Assembly (NCBI RefSeq): GCF_010183535.1
Contig: NC_071331.1
Coordinates: 21,204,001 to 21,268,000, forward strand
Direction of reading: 5' to 3'
Source: Caenorhabditis remanei
Taxonomy: Eukaryota; Nematoda; Chromadorea; Rhabditida; Rhabditidae
Length of the DNA: 64,000 nucleotides
The notes under the pieces are model-generated. The model was not told where the DNA came from. It was given only the letters and a program-made list of their open reading frames with translations, and made no database searches. Each line of letters opens with the position of its first letter. The first letter of the stretch is position 1. A program made the translations under genes and the position numbers. Shown piece by piece: positions 22,114-32,503 of the stretch.

Positions 22114-25100
22114 GTTCCTCTGCCGCATGTGCTCCATCCTGGAACATCACTAATCTGTACGCATATTCCACTGATATTGACTATGATACATTTTTGATTG
22201 GTAGTAACAAAATGGACGGTTGGATTGATTTATATGGAACAATGGCAAATGTTCGACTCGATACAAAAGAGGAAGAAGAGATTGAGTATCACACGGACTG
22301 GAAGTATGTTTGGTTTCCGTTTTTGATCCATTAAGAGGCACTATCTGTAAGAGTGAGAATGTTTGTGTTGGGCCTTGGCACAGTTGCAAAAAGTTGTTTC
22401 AATCCGAACTCTTTTCACAGCATATGTACCCCTATGGTAGTAATTTACAAACAATATGTCACCAGTCCCCTATGACGTCATCATAGGAAAATATGACCAA
22501 TAATTGACTTTTCACCCAAAAATTCCTAAAAATTTCAATTTTTCAGAAAACATTGGGAAACTTTTGCATCATATTAGAAATCATTTTGGCTAACTCCACA
22601 CAAATTTTCGGCACCCCAGACACCCCAGAAACCGATCAGAAAAATTTATTTCCATGTTTTTTCAACTTTTCTCAAGAAATCCCTCTAGAAATCCTTAAAT
22701 TTCAATTTGTATTCGTATTTCCCGCAAAAAGTTATACTAGGGTCAATTAAAATCATCAAAAAACAGGAGAACCTTTTTTAGATATTTCGATTTTTTCAAA
22801 AATCACATAAGGGTCCCCCCTTATGAAAATTTTTTTTTGGCAAAAAAATCCCAAAAAATTTAGCTCCGAAAATAATTGGAATGTTGATGAAACCTTTGGA
22901 AAAAGTGCCTCACAAAATATTAGACCTCAGAAATGTGTTTGAACGGATTTCCTTTTTTTTTCATCCAACTTTTTCCAGTTTTTTTCTGTTTTCATCAATA
23001 AATTGCACAGAAGTCCTCAAATTTCAAAAAATATTCTAATTTTTCGCAAAATTTAACATATAAGAACCCTCCAATTTGAAAATTTTCAATTCTCGAGGCA
23101 AATATCAAAAAAGTCGCTAAATTCTGTTCTTTTTCAACAGTTTTGCCTCAAGTCTAAAATTTTTAACTGATTTCTGACAAGTCGTACAAAATTTTGGCTA
23201 TTAAGATAAAACCAAGATTTAACGTCTGATACCAGCTTGAAGAACATAATTTTTGAAATTTTTTTCTGCGATAGCTTTTATTTCACAGTTTAGATATGCA
23301 AATATTTATTTAGGTTAATTAATGAAATAATCAACAAAAAAGTAGACAAGACCAAATCCAAGGGACAGATTTCAACTCAGTTGAACTCTGCCCATCCATG
23401 GGGACACGCGAAAACTGAGATTTTACATTTTTGGTAGTCCTTTCACATGGGAGGACAGATTTCAACTTCGTTGAACTTTGTCTTTCCAACAAAATAGGAA
23501 AGGTCACGTAAATAAGATGAGTTTACAACAAGGATGATTCTCTCGGTTGAATTTCGTCTTGCACATCCAGAATTGCAGCAATCATGTCTGGAAAATTCAT
23601 AGTTCTTCTCGAGACCAGGCTCTTTTCTTATCTGCCTGAGTATACATAAGCATGACATCCCACGCTTCTCACAAAAATGCCCATTTGTTCATCACATCAA
23701 CATGTACTTGTGATAATCTGTAAAAACTAGTTTTCAGGGAATAAGGAAACTTACCGGGTTTGTAGAATGCAATGTATCTGTATCCTCTTCTGAGCATTTT
23801 GAGACAAAAAATAGCGTTTTTCTCACATTTCCCAAAAATCTGCGACTTTTTTTATATTTGCCTCGAGAATTGAAATTTTCAAATTGGAGGGTTCTTATAT
23901 GATTCAATCAAAATCATTGAAAAACAGGAGAACCTTTTTGAGATTTTTTCATTTATTTCAAAAATCACATAAGGGTCCCCCCTTACGAAAGAAAATTTTT
24001 TCGAAAAAATAATTTCACATGGTTTTGATGCAAAAACGTTGAGACCATTGATAGAACATCAACAACTCTTTTATTATAGTTTGAACTTTTTTTGCCAAAA
24101 AAAAATTTTCATAAGGGGGGACCCTTATGTGATTTTTGAAAAAATCGAAATATCTAAAAAAGGTTCTCCTGTTTTTTGATGATTTTAATTGACCCTAGTA
24201 TAACTTTTTGCGGGAAATACGAATACAAATTGAAATTTAAGGATTTCTAGAGGGATTTTTTGAGAAAAGTTGAAAAAACATGGAAATAAATTTTTCTGAT
24301 CGGTTTCTGGGGTGTCTGGGGTGCCGAAAATTTGTGTGGAGTTAGCCAAAATAATTTCTAACATGATGCAAAATTTTCCCGATGTTTTCTGAAAAATTGA
24401 AATTTTTAGGAATTTTTTGGTGAAAAGTCAATTATTGGGCATATTTTCCTATGATGACGTCATAGGGGACTGATGACATATTTTTTGTAAATCACTACCA
24501 TAGGGATATATATGCTGTAAAAAGAGTTCGGATTGAAACAACTTTTTGCAACTGTGCCAAGAGGAATCCACATCTTACAGACAACGCCTCTTAATATACC
24601 TTTTCATTACAGAAGTTTAAGTGATTCTCTAGATGCCCATCAACCGGATCCATCACTTGGATATGGAGACACAACAACTGGAAGCAACTTGTACAACGTG
24701 TTGAAGGTTTGTACTGTTTTCAACTCTTATCCAGAAAATTTTTCAGAAATTTCTCAATAATGGGAAGGTTTCAATATGTGGAGCCCAAGTGTTCATAGCT
24801 GTAAAACGGTATCCAGATGAGTCTGATGTATCAGACATAATCAAACAACTACGAGCCAATCATGTGATCGTGAACATTGCTGTCGACAGTATCCCATCGG
24901 GTGGTTCCAATTCGGCGACACTATACGAAATGTCATTTCAAACCAATGGATACTGTGTCTTTGCCACCGGCAGTGATCTTTCAAATGTGAGTTTTCCATC
25001 TCGATGATTCAATTTCTACACAAAAGATATAACCAAACATTCTGGAATATGATCGCCACTGCATTCTCTTCTTAACTAACAGTTTTCAGGCTTTTTCCTG

Positions 25101-25603
25101 GATGTTTGAGATACTAGGCTGGCCTTTCCAATTCATTGCTTCAAATTTTGTGGTTTTTGGATCGGGTCGAATCGAAATACCTGCATTCAAAACTCCGGTA
25201 CCACCACCGGGTGAAACAGTAACCTGTTTATTTGCAATAACAGTTCAGAATCACAGTAAGGATACTTTCCAAGTTAAACTTTATCATTCACAATATTTGC
25301 AGCACTCGATAATTCATTCGTATCCATGAACTATACAATTGAGAGTACCGATGGATCTGATATTCATGAATTTCCAAGTACCCAAACATATCCTCTCTAT
25401 GGAACTGCACAATCAACTAACCTCGTTTTGTACGGATACCTCTCGTACAAATGGACAATTGACTACCATTATAACACTGTTGCACCACAAATCATTGAAT
25501 GCAGAATGTACAGTGGAATGTGAGTTTTCCAACAGCTTTTACAATAGCATAAATCTAATATTTCAGCTATCACGACTTCGTACCACTGCCAGATTTCAAG
25601 TGA
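22114..25603 (+). CDS. VWA-like secreted family protein, gene A
   Basis: First of five tandem paralogues of a nematode-specific family that I associate with the VWA-like/DUF7154 group (function unknown; secretion inferred from the signal peptide of gene B). Exons: 22114-22303, 24613-24706, 24747-24986, 25090-25255, 25303-25519, 25567-25603, about 313 residues. N-terminal half: STAACAPSWN, YSTDIDYD, VRLDTKEEEEIEYHTD, GSNLYNVLK. VWA-like core: CGAQVFIAVKRYPDESDVSD, then NHVIVNIAVDSIPSGGSNSA. C-terminal half: IEIPAFKTP, ITVQNH, NYTIESTDGS, YKWTIDYHYNT, ECRMYSG, ending YHDFVPLPDFK. No in-frame start is visible upstream of 22114 and the needed phase-1 signal exon is missing, so the 5' end is unresolved. 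Intron 1 carries a 2.26 kb transposon. AATAAA lies near 25637. Confidence 0.75.
22335..24590. mobile_element. TTAA-flanked element inside gene A intron
   Basis: The ends are GAGGCACTATCTGTAAGAG and, inverted, TCTTACAGACAACGCCTC. TTAA lies at 22331-22334 and 24591-24594. The outer arms of about 530 bp are near-identical inverted copies (22375-22870 vs 24060-24555), with further inverted blocks inside (23050-23100 vs 23865-23915). No transposase frame is seen. The paralogues show that the host intron was about 50 bp before insertion. Confidence 0.82.
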
Positions 25604-26830
25604 TCGGTTCAATGTTCTGTGATATTTTTATTTCCCAATAAATAATTGTTGCATTTAAATCAGGGTTTTTTCACTTCTAACTAATACCAGCTAACAACAA
25701 ACCGATTCTACAGCCCTACCTACTGAAGCAATATTCTTCAAATTTAGACTAAAAGATCAGAATTTTTTCTTAACGATGTTCGTCTTTTTCTTTTTTTGAA
25801 ATTTTCAAAATGACGTCTTCTGAATGAGACATACTGATAAAACGCGTGGAAGCGGAAAGAGAGTCGATTTTGGCCGGTTTTGGGTGGTTTAGTAGATTTT
25901 CACGGTAAAAAAAGCACAGAAAGAGCGAAAAAATTCAAAAATTGAGATTCTGTGAGTTTTAGGCCCTGCCGACTTTAATTTTCAAAAATTAAAAAAAAGA
26001 CAACATGGGGCTCAAAATTCTAGAAATTTAATAGAAAATTTTAATATGTCAAAAACTTATGCCTCAAAAAAGGCATAATAGGTCTAAAACCGTCAAAAAC
26101 ACAAACTTATCCCAAATAATTCATTTTAATCCATATTTTTCCCAAATAAACACACACGCAAGTATTTTGATCTTTTAATTTCCAATAATAATTCTGATTA
26201 TCACTTTCTTGTCAAAGACGAGACGACTTCATCGATGACAGCGTCGACGACGGCGCTTCTGAAGCAGAAGACGTCACGTGGAATTTTCAAAAAATTTCCG
26301 GAGTTTTGAGCTCCATTTCGACTCATTTTCACCACTCTCTGAGTTAGTTTTTGCAGTCATACATCTTCTTCGGTTTCACATGATGTTGGGTGTCGTCTCC
26401 ATTCAAAACTGTCAAACAAATATTTCTTCTCTTTCAATAAACGTTTCTCAATTCATCCTTTTTCGTCTTTTATTTGCGCTTTTTCATTTCAAAAATCTGT
26501 GGGAAGAAGTTCAGATGATCATTCCAATTATTCTTCCATTCAAATGTCATGACCATCAAATTTCAAAAATTGGTCACTTATTTACCGTCCGTGGGAACCG
26601 GAACACCTTTAAAAGAAGAGAAATTTCCGATTGAGAACGAAGACGGTGAGCTCTGTAATCAGCTAAGGGACTGGGAGAATGTCTAATTAACTTTTTCTTC
26701 TCACATTGCACTTTATGAAAGTGTTCGTTTTCAGAAAATAAATTTATTCAAGTTTTGAATCCCGCCTTCTCCGTTTCCAGGACTCTTCATTTTTCAGATT
26801 CAGAAGGAGTTCGAAAAGTCAAAGTGAATA
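25604..26830. other. Spacer between genes A and B with duplicated debris
   Basis: 25700-25820 is 3' flank shared with 31550-31620 and 38409-38531. 25960-26110 shares repeat sequence with 31640-31760 (ACATGGGGCTCAAAATTxxAGAAATTT and neighbours). No intact gene is seen. The frame at 26278-26634 has no recognisable domain. Confidence 0.5.
26205..26281 (-). pseudogene. C-terminal fragment of the small membrane-protein gene
   Basis: On the minus strand it reads HVTSSASEAPSSTLSSMKSS followed by a stop, matching the end of the gene at 31854-32081. The membrane segment and start are absent. Confidence 0.7.
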
Positions 26831-29800
26831 ATGAGAGGTGAGGAATATTTATTGAGAAGAGCAAGGAGGATGTGGTAGTTTTCTCAATTTGGAATTTTCA
26901 ATCTTCGCGGAACAAACAGCTCTCAGACAAAAATTTGATTTAAAAGCCAATGAACACAGGCTCTAAGCCGCCCATATAAATCCACTTACCCCAAAACCAA
27001 GCGAACCGACCTTAATCGATCTTCTTCCAGCTCAAGCCTTCCTTCTCATCTTCTGCCTGGCATCCTCCATTTGTTATCCTGTTTTTGGAAAACGTTGTCG
27101 CTGTAATACGACACCGAAACCCTATACTAACAGTGAGTTTGAACATCTTTGTGTGGAACCGATTAAATATTCTCTTTCATTCCACCATCTCACTAGGGAA
27201 GGCCTCCAGGTGACCGTGGAGTTACGGGTCGTGACCTACAGTGCGCGTCATAAATATGTGCCACCCCCCACAAATGGGTGTTCCGTGGAAACGAAAGATT
27301 TTCGGAAAAAATGATTGTTATAATCAAACTCAGCGTGCAAAAAAACATATATTCAGAAGTTTTTACGAAAATCTGCCGTAAAATAAGACCAAGCCACGAA
27401 AAAATCGAAAAAACGACCGCGTCATAAACATGTGCCACCTCTCAAAAATTGAAAATTTGTTCAACTTTTCGGATTTTTTTTCGAAGTTTTCTAAACTTTT
27501 CTGGTATTTAATTGATTGTTTACTTCAAAACAATCAACATTACCACATTTTTCATTTGATATTCATTTATTCACAAAAAAATGTTAAGCGATTATAGCAA
27601 AATTATCGTATTTCTAGGGTTATTGAGATAAGAAAGTGCAAACCCCCAAAATATTGAATATATCAGGGTCTGAAAATATTGATATAGAATGTCACTAACT
27701 CTATGACAAAAAATATTACGTTTACAGACTCCTAACCCGTTCGTTCAGGCATGTTGAATCTCGTATGAGATACCTTCTACATGCCCAAGTGAGATTGGAC
27801 AGTCAAATTGTCATCCTGGATGAGCTAGTACCAGATTTTTTGAAGTGTTCACTCTCTTTCATGTCATTTCTAAATAAAATACAGACAATTGAATGACATT
27901 CGACTGATTCTTGACTCTGTCGAGGATCCTGAGTAGCTCATGAATCCCAGGAACTGTGAGAAACCACGTATTTTGATATATGTTGTCGGCAGGACTTAAT
28001 TTTGTACATATTTGTCGACAAAAATATATATTTGGAAACTTTTAAACAATAGTTCTACGCTCGGATGCCAGAATTCTGAGGCGGAAGTCATTTTGTGCCC
28101 TAAACTTCAAAATCTCAATGCCTCTAACCTTGTACACTATTTACTGGGATTCATGAGCTACTCAGGATCCTCGACAGAGTCAAGAATCAGTCGAATGTCA
28201 TTCAATTGTCTGTATTTTATTTAGAAATGACATGAAAGAGAGTGAACACTTCAAAAAATCTGGTACTAGCTCATCCAGGATGACAATTTGACTGTCCAAT
28301 CTCACTTGGGCATGTAGAAGGTATCTCATACGAGATTCAACATGCCTGAACGAACGGGTTAGGAGTCTGTAAACGTAATATTTTTTGTCATAGAGTTAGT
28401 GACATTCTATATCAATATTTTCAGACCCTGATATATTCAATATTTTGGGGTTTTGCACTTTCTTATCTCAATAACCCTAGAAATACGACAATTTTGCTAT
28501 AATCGCTTAACATTTTTTTGTGAATAAATGAATATCAAATGAAAAATGTGGTAATGTTGATTGTTTTGAAGTAAACAATCAATTAAATACCAGAAAAGTT
28601 TAGAAAACTTCGAAAAAAATCCGAAAAGTTGAACAAATTTTCAATTTTTGAGAGGTGGCACATATTTATGACGCGGTCGTTTTTTCGATTTTTTCGTGGC
28701 TTGGTCTTATTTTACGGCAGATTTTCGTAAAAACTTCTGAATATATGTTTTTTTGCACGCTGAGTTTGATTATAACAATCATTTTTTCCGAAAATCTTTC
28801 GTTTCCACGGAACACCCATTTGTGGGGGGTGGCACATATTTATGACGCGCACTGTATATTATTGGAAAGCTGAGAGAACGCTGATTTCAAATATATATTC
28901 AATTTTTGGCCTTCCCTAGTCAGAATCTACACTAGTACGGAATCTGGGCCTATAAACTGACTCATATATCCTATTCGACCTTCACATCTCCAAAATAATA
29001 ATAAAACCTCTCAGATCATTCACTAGAAAAGTTCTTCAACGGTGCAACATCCCATATTCTTATAACCTCCACCGTCTTGAAATTAAATTAAACTCTAGGC
29101 AGCCCATAGGAATCCACTTTCCCTATAACCAAGCGAAACCACCTTATTCAATCATCTTCCAGCTCAAACCTTCCTTCTCATCATCGGCATCTCCATTTCT
29201 TATCCTGACTTTGGAAGACGTTGCCGATGTAAACCGACACCGAAACCGACGCCGATATCGACGCCAAAACCTACGCCAAAACCGACGCCGAAGCCCTCCA
29301 CTCACAGTGAGTTTGAACATCTTTGAGTGGAAATGTACCGATTACGGTACATCTTGAAAGAGACGAAGCAGTTCTGAAATACTTATTTCAGTCATTCATA
29401 TTCTATTCCATAACTCCCTCCCTTCCAAACTTAAAAATATAAGAAAATATTTCAGATCCACCCGCCGCATGTCGTCCTCATCAGAACAACACAGTTTTAT
29501 TCGCGTATTCAACTGATATCGACTATTATACATATTATCGGGAAATCGCTTCTATGGTCTATATTTTTAATAAGTATAAAACAATGGCAACCGTTCGATT
29601 CGATACAAAAGTGGAAGAGGAGATCGAGTATCACACGGACAAAAAGTACGTTTAATTTCTTTTCAAATTAAAAAAATTTTACTGCTATATTAGACCTTTT
29701 GATTCAGGAGTTTGAATGCTTCTCTATGGGCCCATCTATCGGATCCATCATTTGGTTATAGAGATAAAACTAGTGGAAGTAACCTGTACAATGTGTTGAA

Positions 29801-31461
29801 GGTTTGTACTATTTCACCTCAAATTTTATTTACCAATAAGACATTTCAGAAGTTTCTCAATAATGGGAAAGTTTCATTATGCGGAGCTCAAGTGTATGTA
29901 TTAGTTAAACGGTATCCAGATGAATCTGATGTATCCGACATAATCACCCAACTACGATCCAATCATGTGATGGTGTTCATTGTTGTCGACAGTGTCCCAT
30001 CGGGCGGTTCCAATTCTGCAACACTCTACGAAATGGCATATCAAACCAATGGATACTGTGCTTTTGCCACCTTCAAGGATCTTCCATATGTGAGTTCAAG
30101 TGTAAATTGAATGAAAAAGTTCTCTGTGAAATTTATTTCTGTGGAAACCAATCATACTATTAGATATTCAAATCTTTTATCTTATTTTTGTACGTTTATG
30201 TACAAGTGATTATGTTTTTTGCGATTTTCCAAAATTACATCTCGATTATTACGTGTCTTGCCAAAAGATAACCCAAAGATTCTTGGAGGTGATTGCCACT
30301 GCACTCTCTTCTTATCTAACTAGGGAAGGATCCCGAGTCGAGATGGAGTTACAGGTCGAGAAATATATCACTAGAACGGAAATTTTGCGCTGATTTCAAA
30401 TCTGTCTTCTAATTTTGCAAAACGGTTCTGTGAAAAAAGTTATTTGCGTTTTTGTGGCTTCTCAGTGCAAAAATGAGCATTTTCAAGACTTCCAAAATCA
30501 ACGTTTTTCTCATTTTTTTCAAACTTTTTTGTTTTGTACGTACGATTACGGATGTAAAAATGATTTTGCCATAGTTTGATTTCGGAATCTATTTTCAGAA
30601 AAATTTTTGTGGAGTTTCTTAAATTTCCAAAAATAACGCATCTACAAAAAATTCGTTTGAAAATTTTCTAAAGTTCCAACACAAACAATACAAATTACAT
30701 GATTGAAAATACACGTAAAGCACGAAAACATTTTTAAAAAAATGAGAAAAATTTTAATTTTTTGAGTCTTGAAAATGCTCATTTTTGCACTGAGAAGCCA
30801 CAAAAACGCAAATAACTTTTTTCGCAGAATTGTTTTGCGAAATTGGAATACAGATTTGAAATCAGAGCAAAATTTCCGTTCTAGTGATATATTTCTCGAC
30901 ATGTAACTCCATCTTGACTCGGGATCCTTCCCTAGTAAACATTTTCAGGTTTTTCACTGGATGATCTGGTTACTTGATAGTCCTTACCAATTCATTGCTC
31001 AAAATTTTGTGGTTTCTGGATCGGGTCGAATCGAAACACCGGCATTCAAAACTCCAAAACCACCTGGTAGAAGAGATTCGTGTCCATATGCAATAACTGT
31101 CCAAAACCACAGTAAGAATACTTTCCAAGTTAAACTAGGTCACTCTCAATGTTTGCAGCACTAGACAATTCATTTGTATCGATGAGCTATACAATTGAGA
31201 GTACTGATGGATCTTATGCTTACAACTATTCGAGTAGAGAATCACATTCTCTCTATGGAACTGCACGATCATATTGGGTGTTTTTAAACGGATCCCTTTC
31301 TTACAAATGGACAATTGACTATCATTATAACACTGATGCACCACAAATCATACAGCTAAGAATGTACAGTAAATAGTGAGTTGTCTCAAAAACCTTAAAC
31401 AATTGCATAAATTTAATATTTCAGTTATCACGACTTTCTTCCACTGCCAGATTTCAAATGA
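26831..31461 (+). CDS. VWA-like secreted family protein, gene B (with signal peptide)
   Basis: The only copy with a plausible complete 5' end. Exon 1 (26831-26837, ATGAGAG) ends in phase 1 before GTGAGG. Exon 2 exists twice, 27031-27132 and 29163-29306. The join gives MRAQAFLLIFCLASSICYP (a signal peptide) or, with the second version, AQTFLLIIGISISYP followed by a KPTPKPTP linker. Then 29456-29645, 29708-29801, 29850-30089, 30949-31111, 31159-31375, 31425-31461, ending YYHDFLPLPDFK. With the second exon 2 the product is 363 residues. All junction phases agree. Conserved core: VSLCGAQVYVLVKRYPDESD, NHVMVFIVVDSVPSGGSN, YKWTIDYHYNTDAP. It is probably secreted; function unknown. Transposons lie in two introns. 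The choice between exon 2 copies and the 7-nt exon 1 are inferences. Confidence 0.7.
27193..28919. mobile_element. Tc4/Tc5-like element (CTAGGGAAGG ends, TCA duplication)
   Basis: Ends CTAGGGAAGGCC and GGCCTTCCCTAG are flanked by TCA at 27190-27192 and 28920-28922. A TNA duplication with such ends is the Tc4/Tc5 pattern. Only about 110 bp belong to this element; the rest is a nested insertion. It sits between the two exon 2 copies of gene B. Confidence 0.75.
27239..28854. mobile_element. Nested Tc1-like fold-back element, about 710 bp arms
   Basis: Ends CAGTGCGCGTCATAAATATG are flanked by TA (27237-27238, 28855-28856). The arms 27239-27950 and 28143-28854 are nearly perfect inverted copies, with about 190 bp between them. 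No transposase is recognisable. Insertion into the Tc4/Tc5-like element gives a clear order of events. Confidence 0.85.
30320..30935. mobile_element. Tc4/Tc5-like MITE in gene B intron
   Basis: CTAGGGAAGGATCC and GGATCCTTCCCTAG ends are flanked by TAA (30317-30319, 30936-30938). The arms are about 250 bp and nearly perfect. It ends only 13 bp before the next exon of gene B, so just TAAACATTTTCAG of the old intron remains on the right. Confidence 0.85.
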
Positions 31462-31853
31462 TCGGTTCATTGTTCTGTTCGGTTTTCCAATAAATGTTTA
31501 TTTCATTCAATCAGTGTTTTTCACTTCTAACTATTAATACCAGCTAACAACAGACCGACCTCACCGTCCTCTCTACTGAACCGATTTAAACCAAAAGATC
31601 AGGAATTTGTAAAAAAAAAAAGGAAACTGATAAAGTATGGATTAAAGTAGGGCCTGTAGACAAAACGTGGCTCAAAATTTCAGAAATTTCATAGAGAATT
31701 TGCATATATCAAAAATTAATACCCCAGAAAGGGCCTAAAGAGCCTAAAACTATCTAAAACACGAAATTCATCCCAAATAATTCATTTTAATCCATATTTT
31801 TCAAAAATAAACGAATATTTTGATATCTCAATTTCCAATAATTATTCTGATTA
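31462..31853. other. 3' flank of gene B
   Basis: AATAAA near 31490 is a likely polyadenylation signal. The remainder matches 25640-26200 in order, so the two regions are duplicates. Confidence 0.5.
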
Positions 31854-32081
31854 TCACTTTCTTGTCGAAGACGAAGACTTCATCGATGACATCGTCGACG
31901 AGGACGGCGCTTCTGAAGTAGAAGACGTCACGTGCACATTGATGACCTCATCGTGTCTTCTGATGTCTTCTTCTTCTTCTCCACAACGACTGAATGCGTA
32001 GATCACAATTCCACAGCACGAGAAGACGCAGAAAAGGAACGTCAAACAGGAGAGCAAACCGAGAGACGACGAGTGGCGCAC
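31854..32081 (-). CDS. Small predicted membrane protein, 75 aa
   Basis: A single exon. Residues 1-5 (MRHSS) are followed by one long hydrophobic segment (LGLLSCLTFLFCVFSCCGIV), a short Cys/Arg stretch, an acidic EEEEDIRRHDE patch and a Ser-rich tail. I do not recognise the family; it could be a type II or signal-anchor protein. It deserves belief mainly because two decayed copies elsewhere (18386-18430 and 26205-26281) keep its reading frame in recognisable form. It sits just downstream of the PLA2-like gene on the same strand, about 420 bp away. Confidence 0.5.
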   Translation of the reverse strand: MRHSSSLGLLSCLTFLFCVFSCCGIVIYAFSRCGEEEEDIRRHDEVINVHVTSSTSEAPSSSTMSSMKSSSSTRK

Positions 32082-32154
32082 GATTTGGAGGTACTGGAAA
32101 TATTTGAGGGATTTAAGAAATTATAATACAATATTTGGAATCTTCATGAAACAG

Positions 32155-32290
32155 CCGGAATTTTGAGCCCCATATCGACCTGTTTCCATTGAGATCGGTT
32201 AGGCCCTGCTAGGCCTGTACTCCCCCTCCTTTTTATGAAACGCGTCAAAATAGGTCAATATGGGGCTCAAAATTTTGGAAATTTTGTGTA
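32155..32290. repeat. GAGCCCCATAT palindrome
   Basis: TTTTGAGCCCCATATCGACC..GGTCAATATGGGGCTCAAAA, the same family as in the NADK2 introns, in the gap between the membrane-protein gene and the PLA2-like gene. A second, degraded copy at 32440-32565 overlaps the 3' end of the PLA2-like gene. Confidence 0.75.
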
Positions 32291-32503
32291 GAGTCTTAAA
32301 AACACAAAAACTTTCTATAAAAACTCAGATTTTCCAGGTTTTTGTCACTTTTCATTATATCGATTTTTTTACGAATTCTCAAAATTTTCGAAAATCTAAA
32401 GATTCATACAAAATAGTTGCGCTTTTCCATAAAATTTCCAAAATTTTGAACCCCCTATTGATATCGTTCTAAGCATTTTGACATTTCAAAGGGGCCTACA
32501 AGC

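Noticed and set aside
22333..24592. Retrovirus-like or LTR element in gene A intron
   Set aside because: The repeats are inverted, not direct, and flanked by TTAA. No gag, pol or env-like frame is present.
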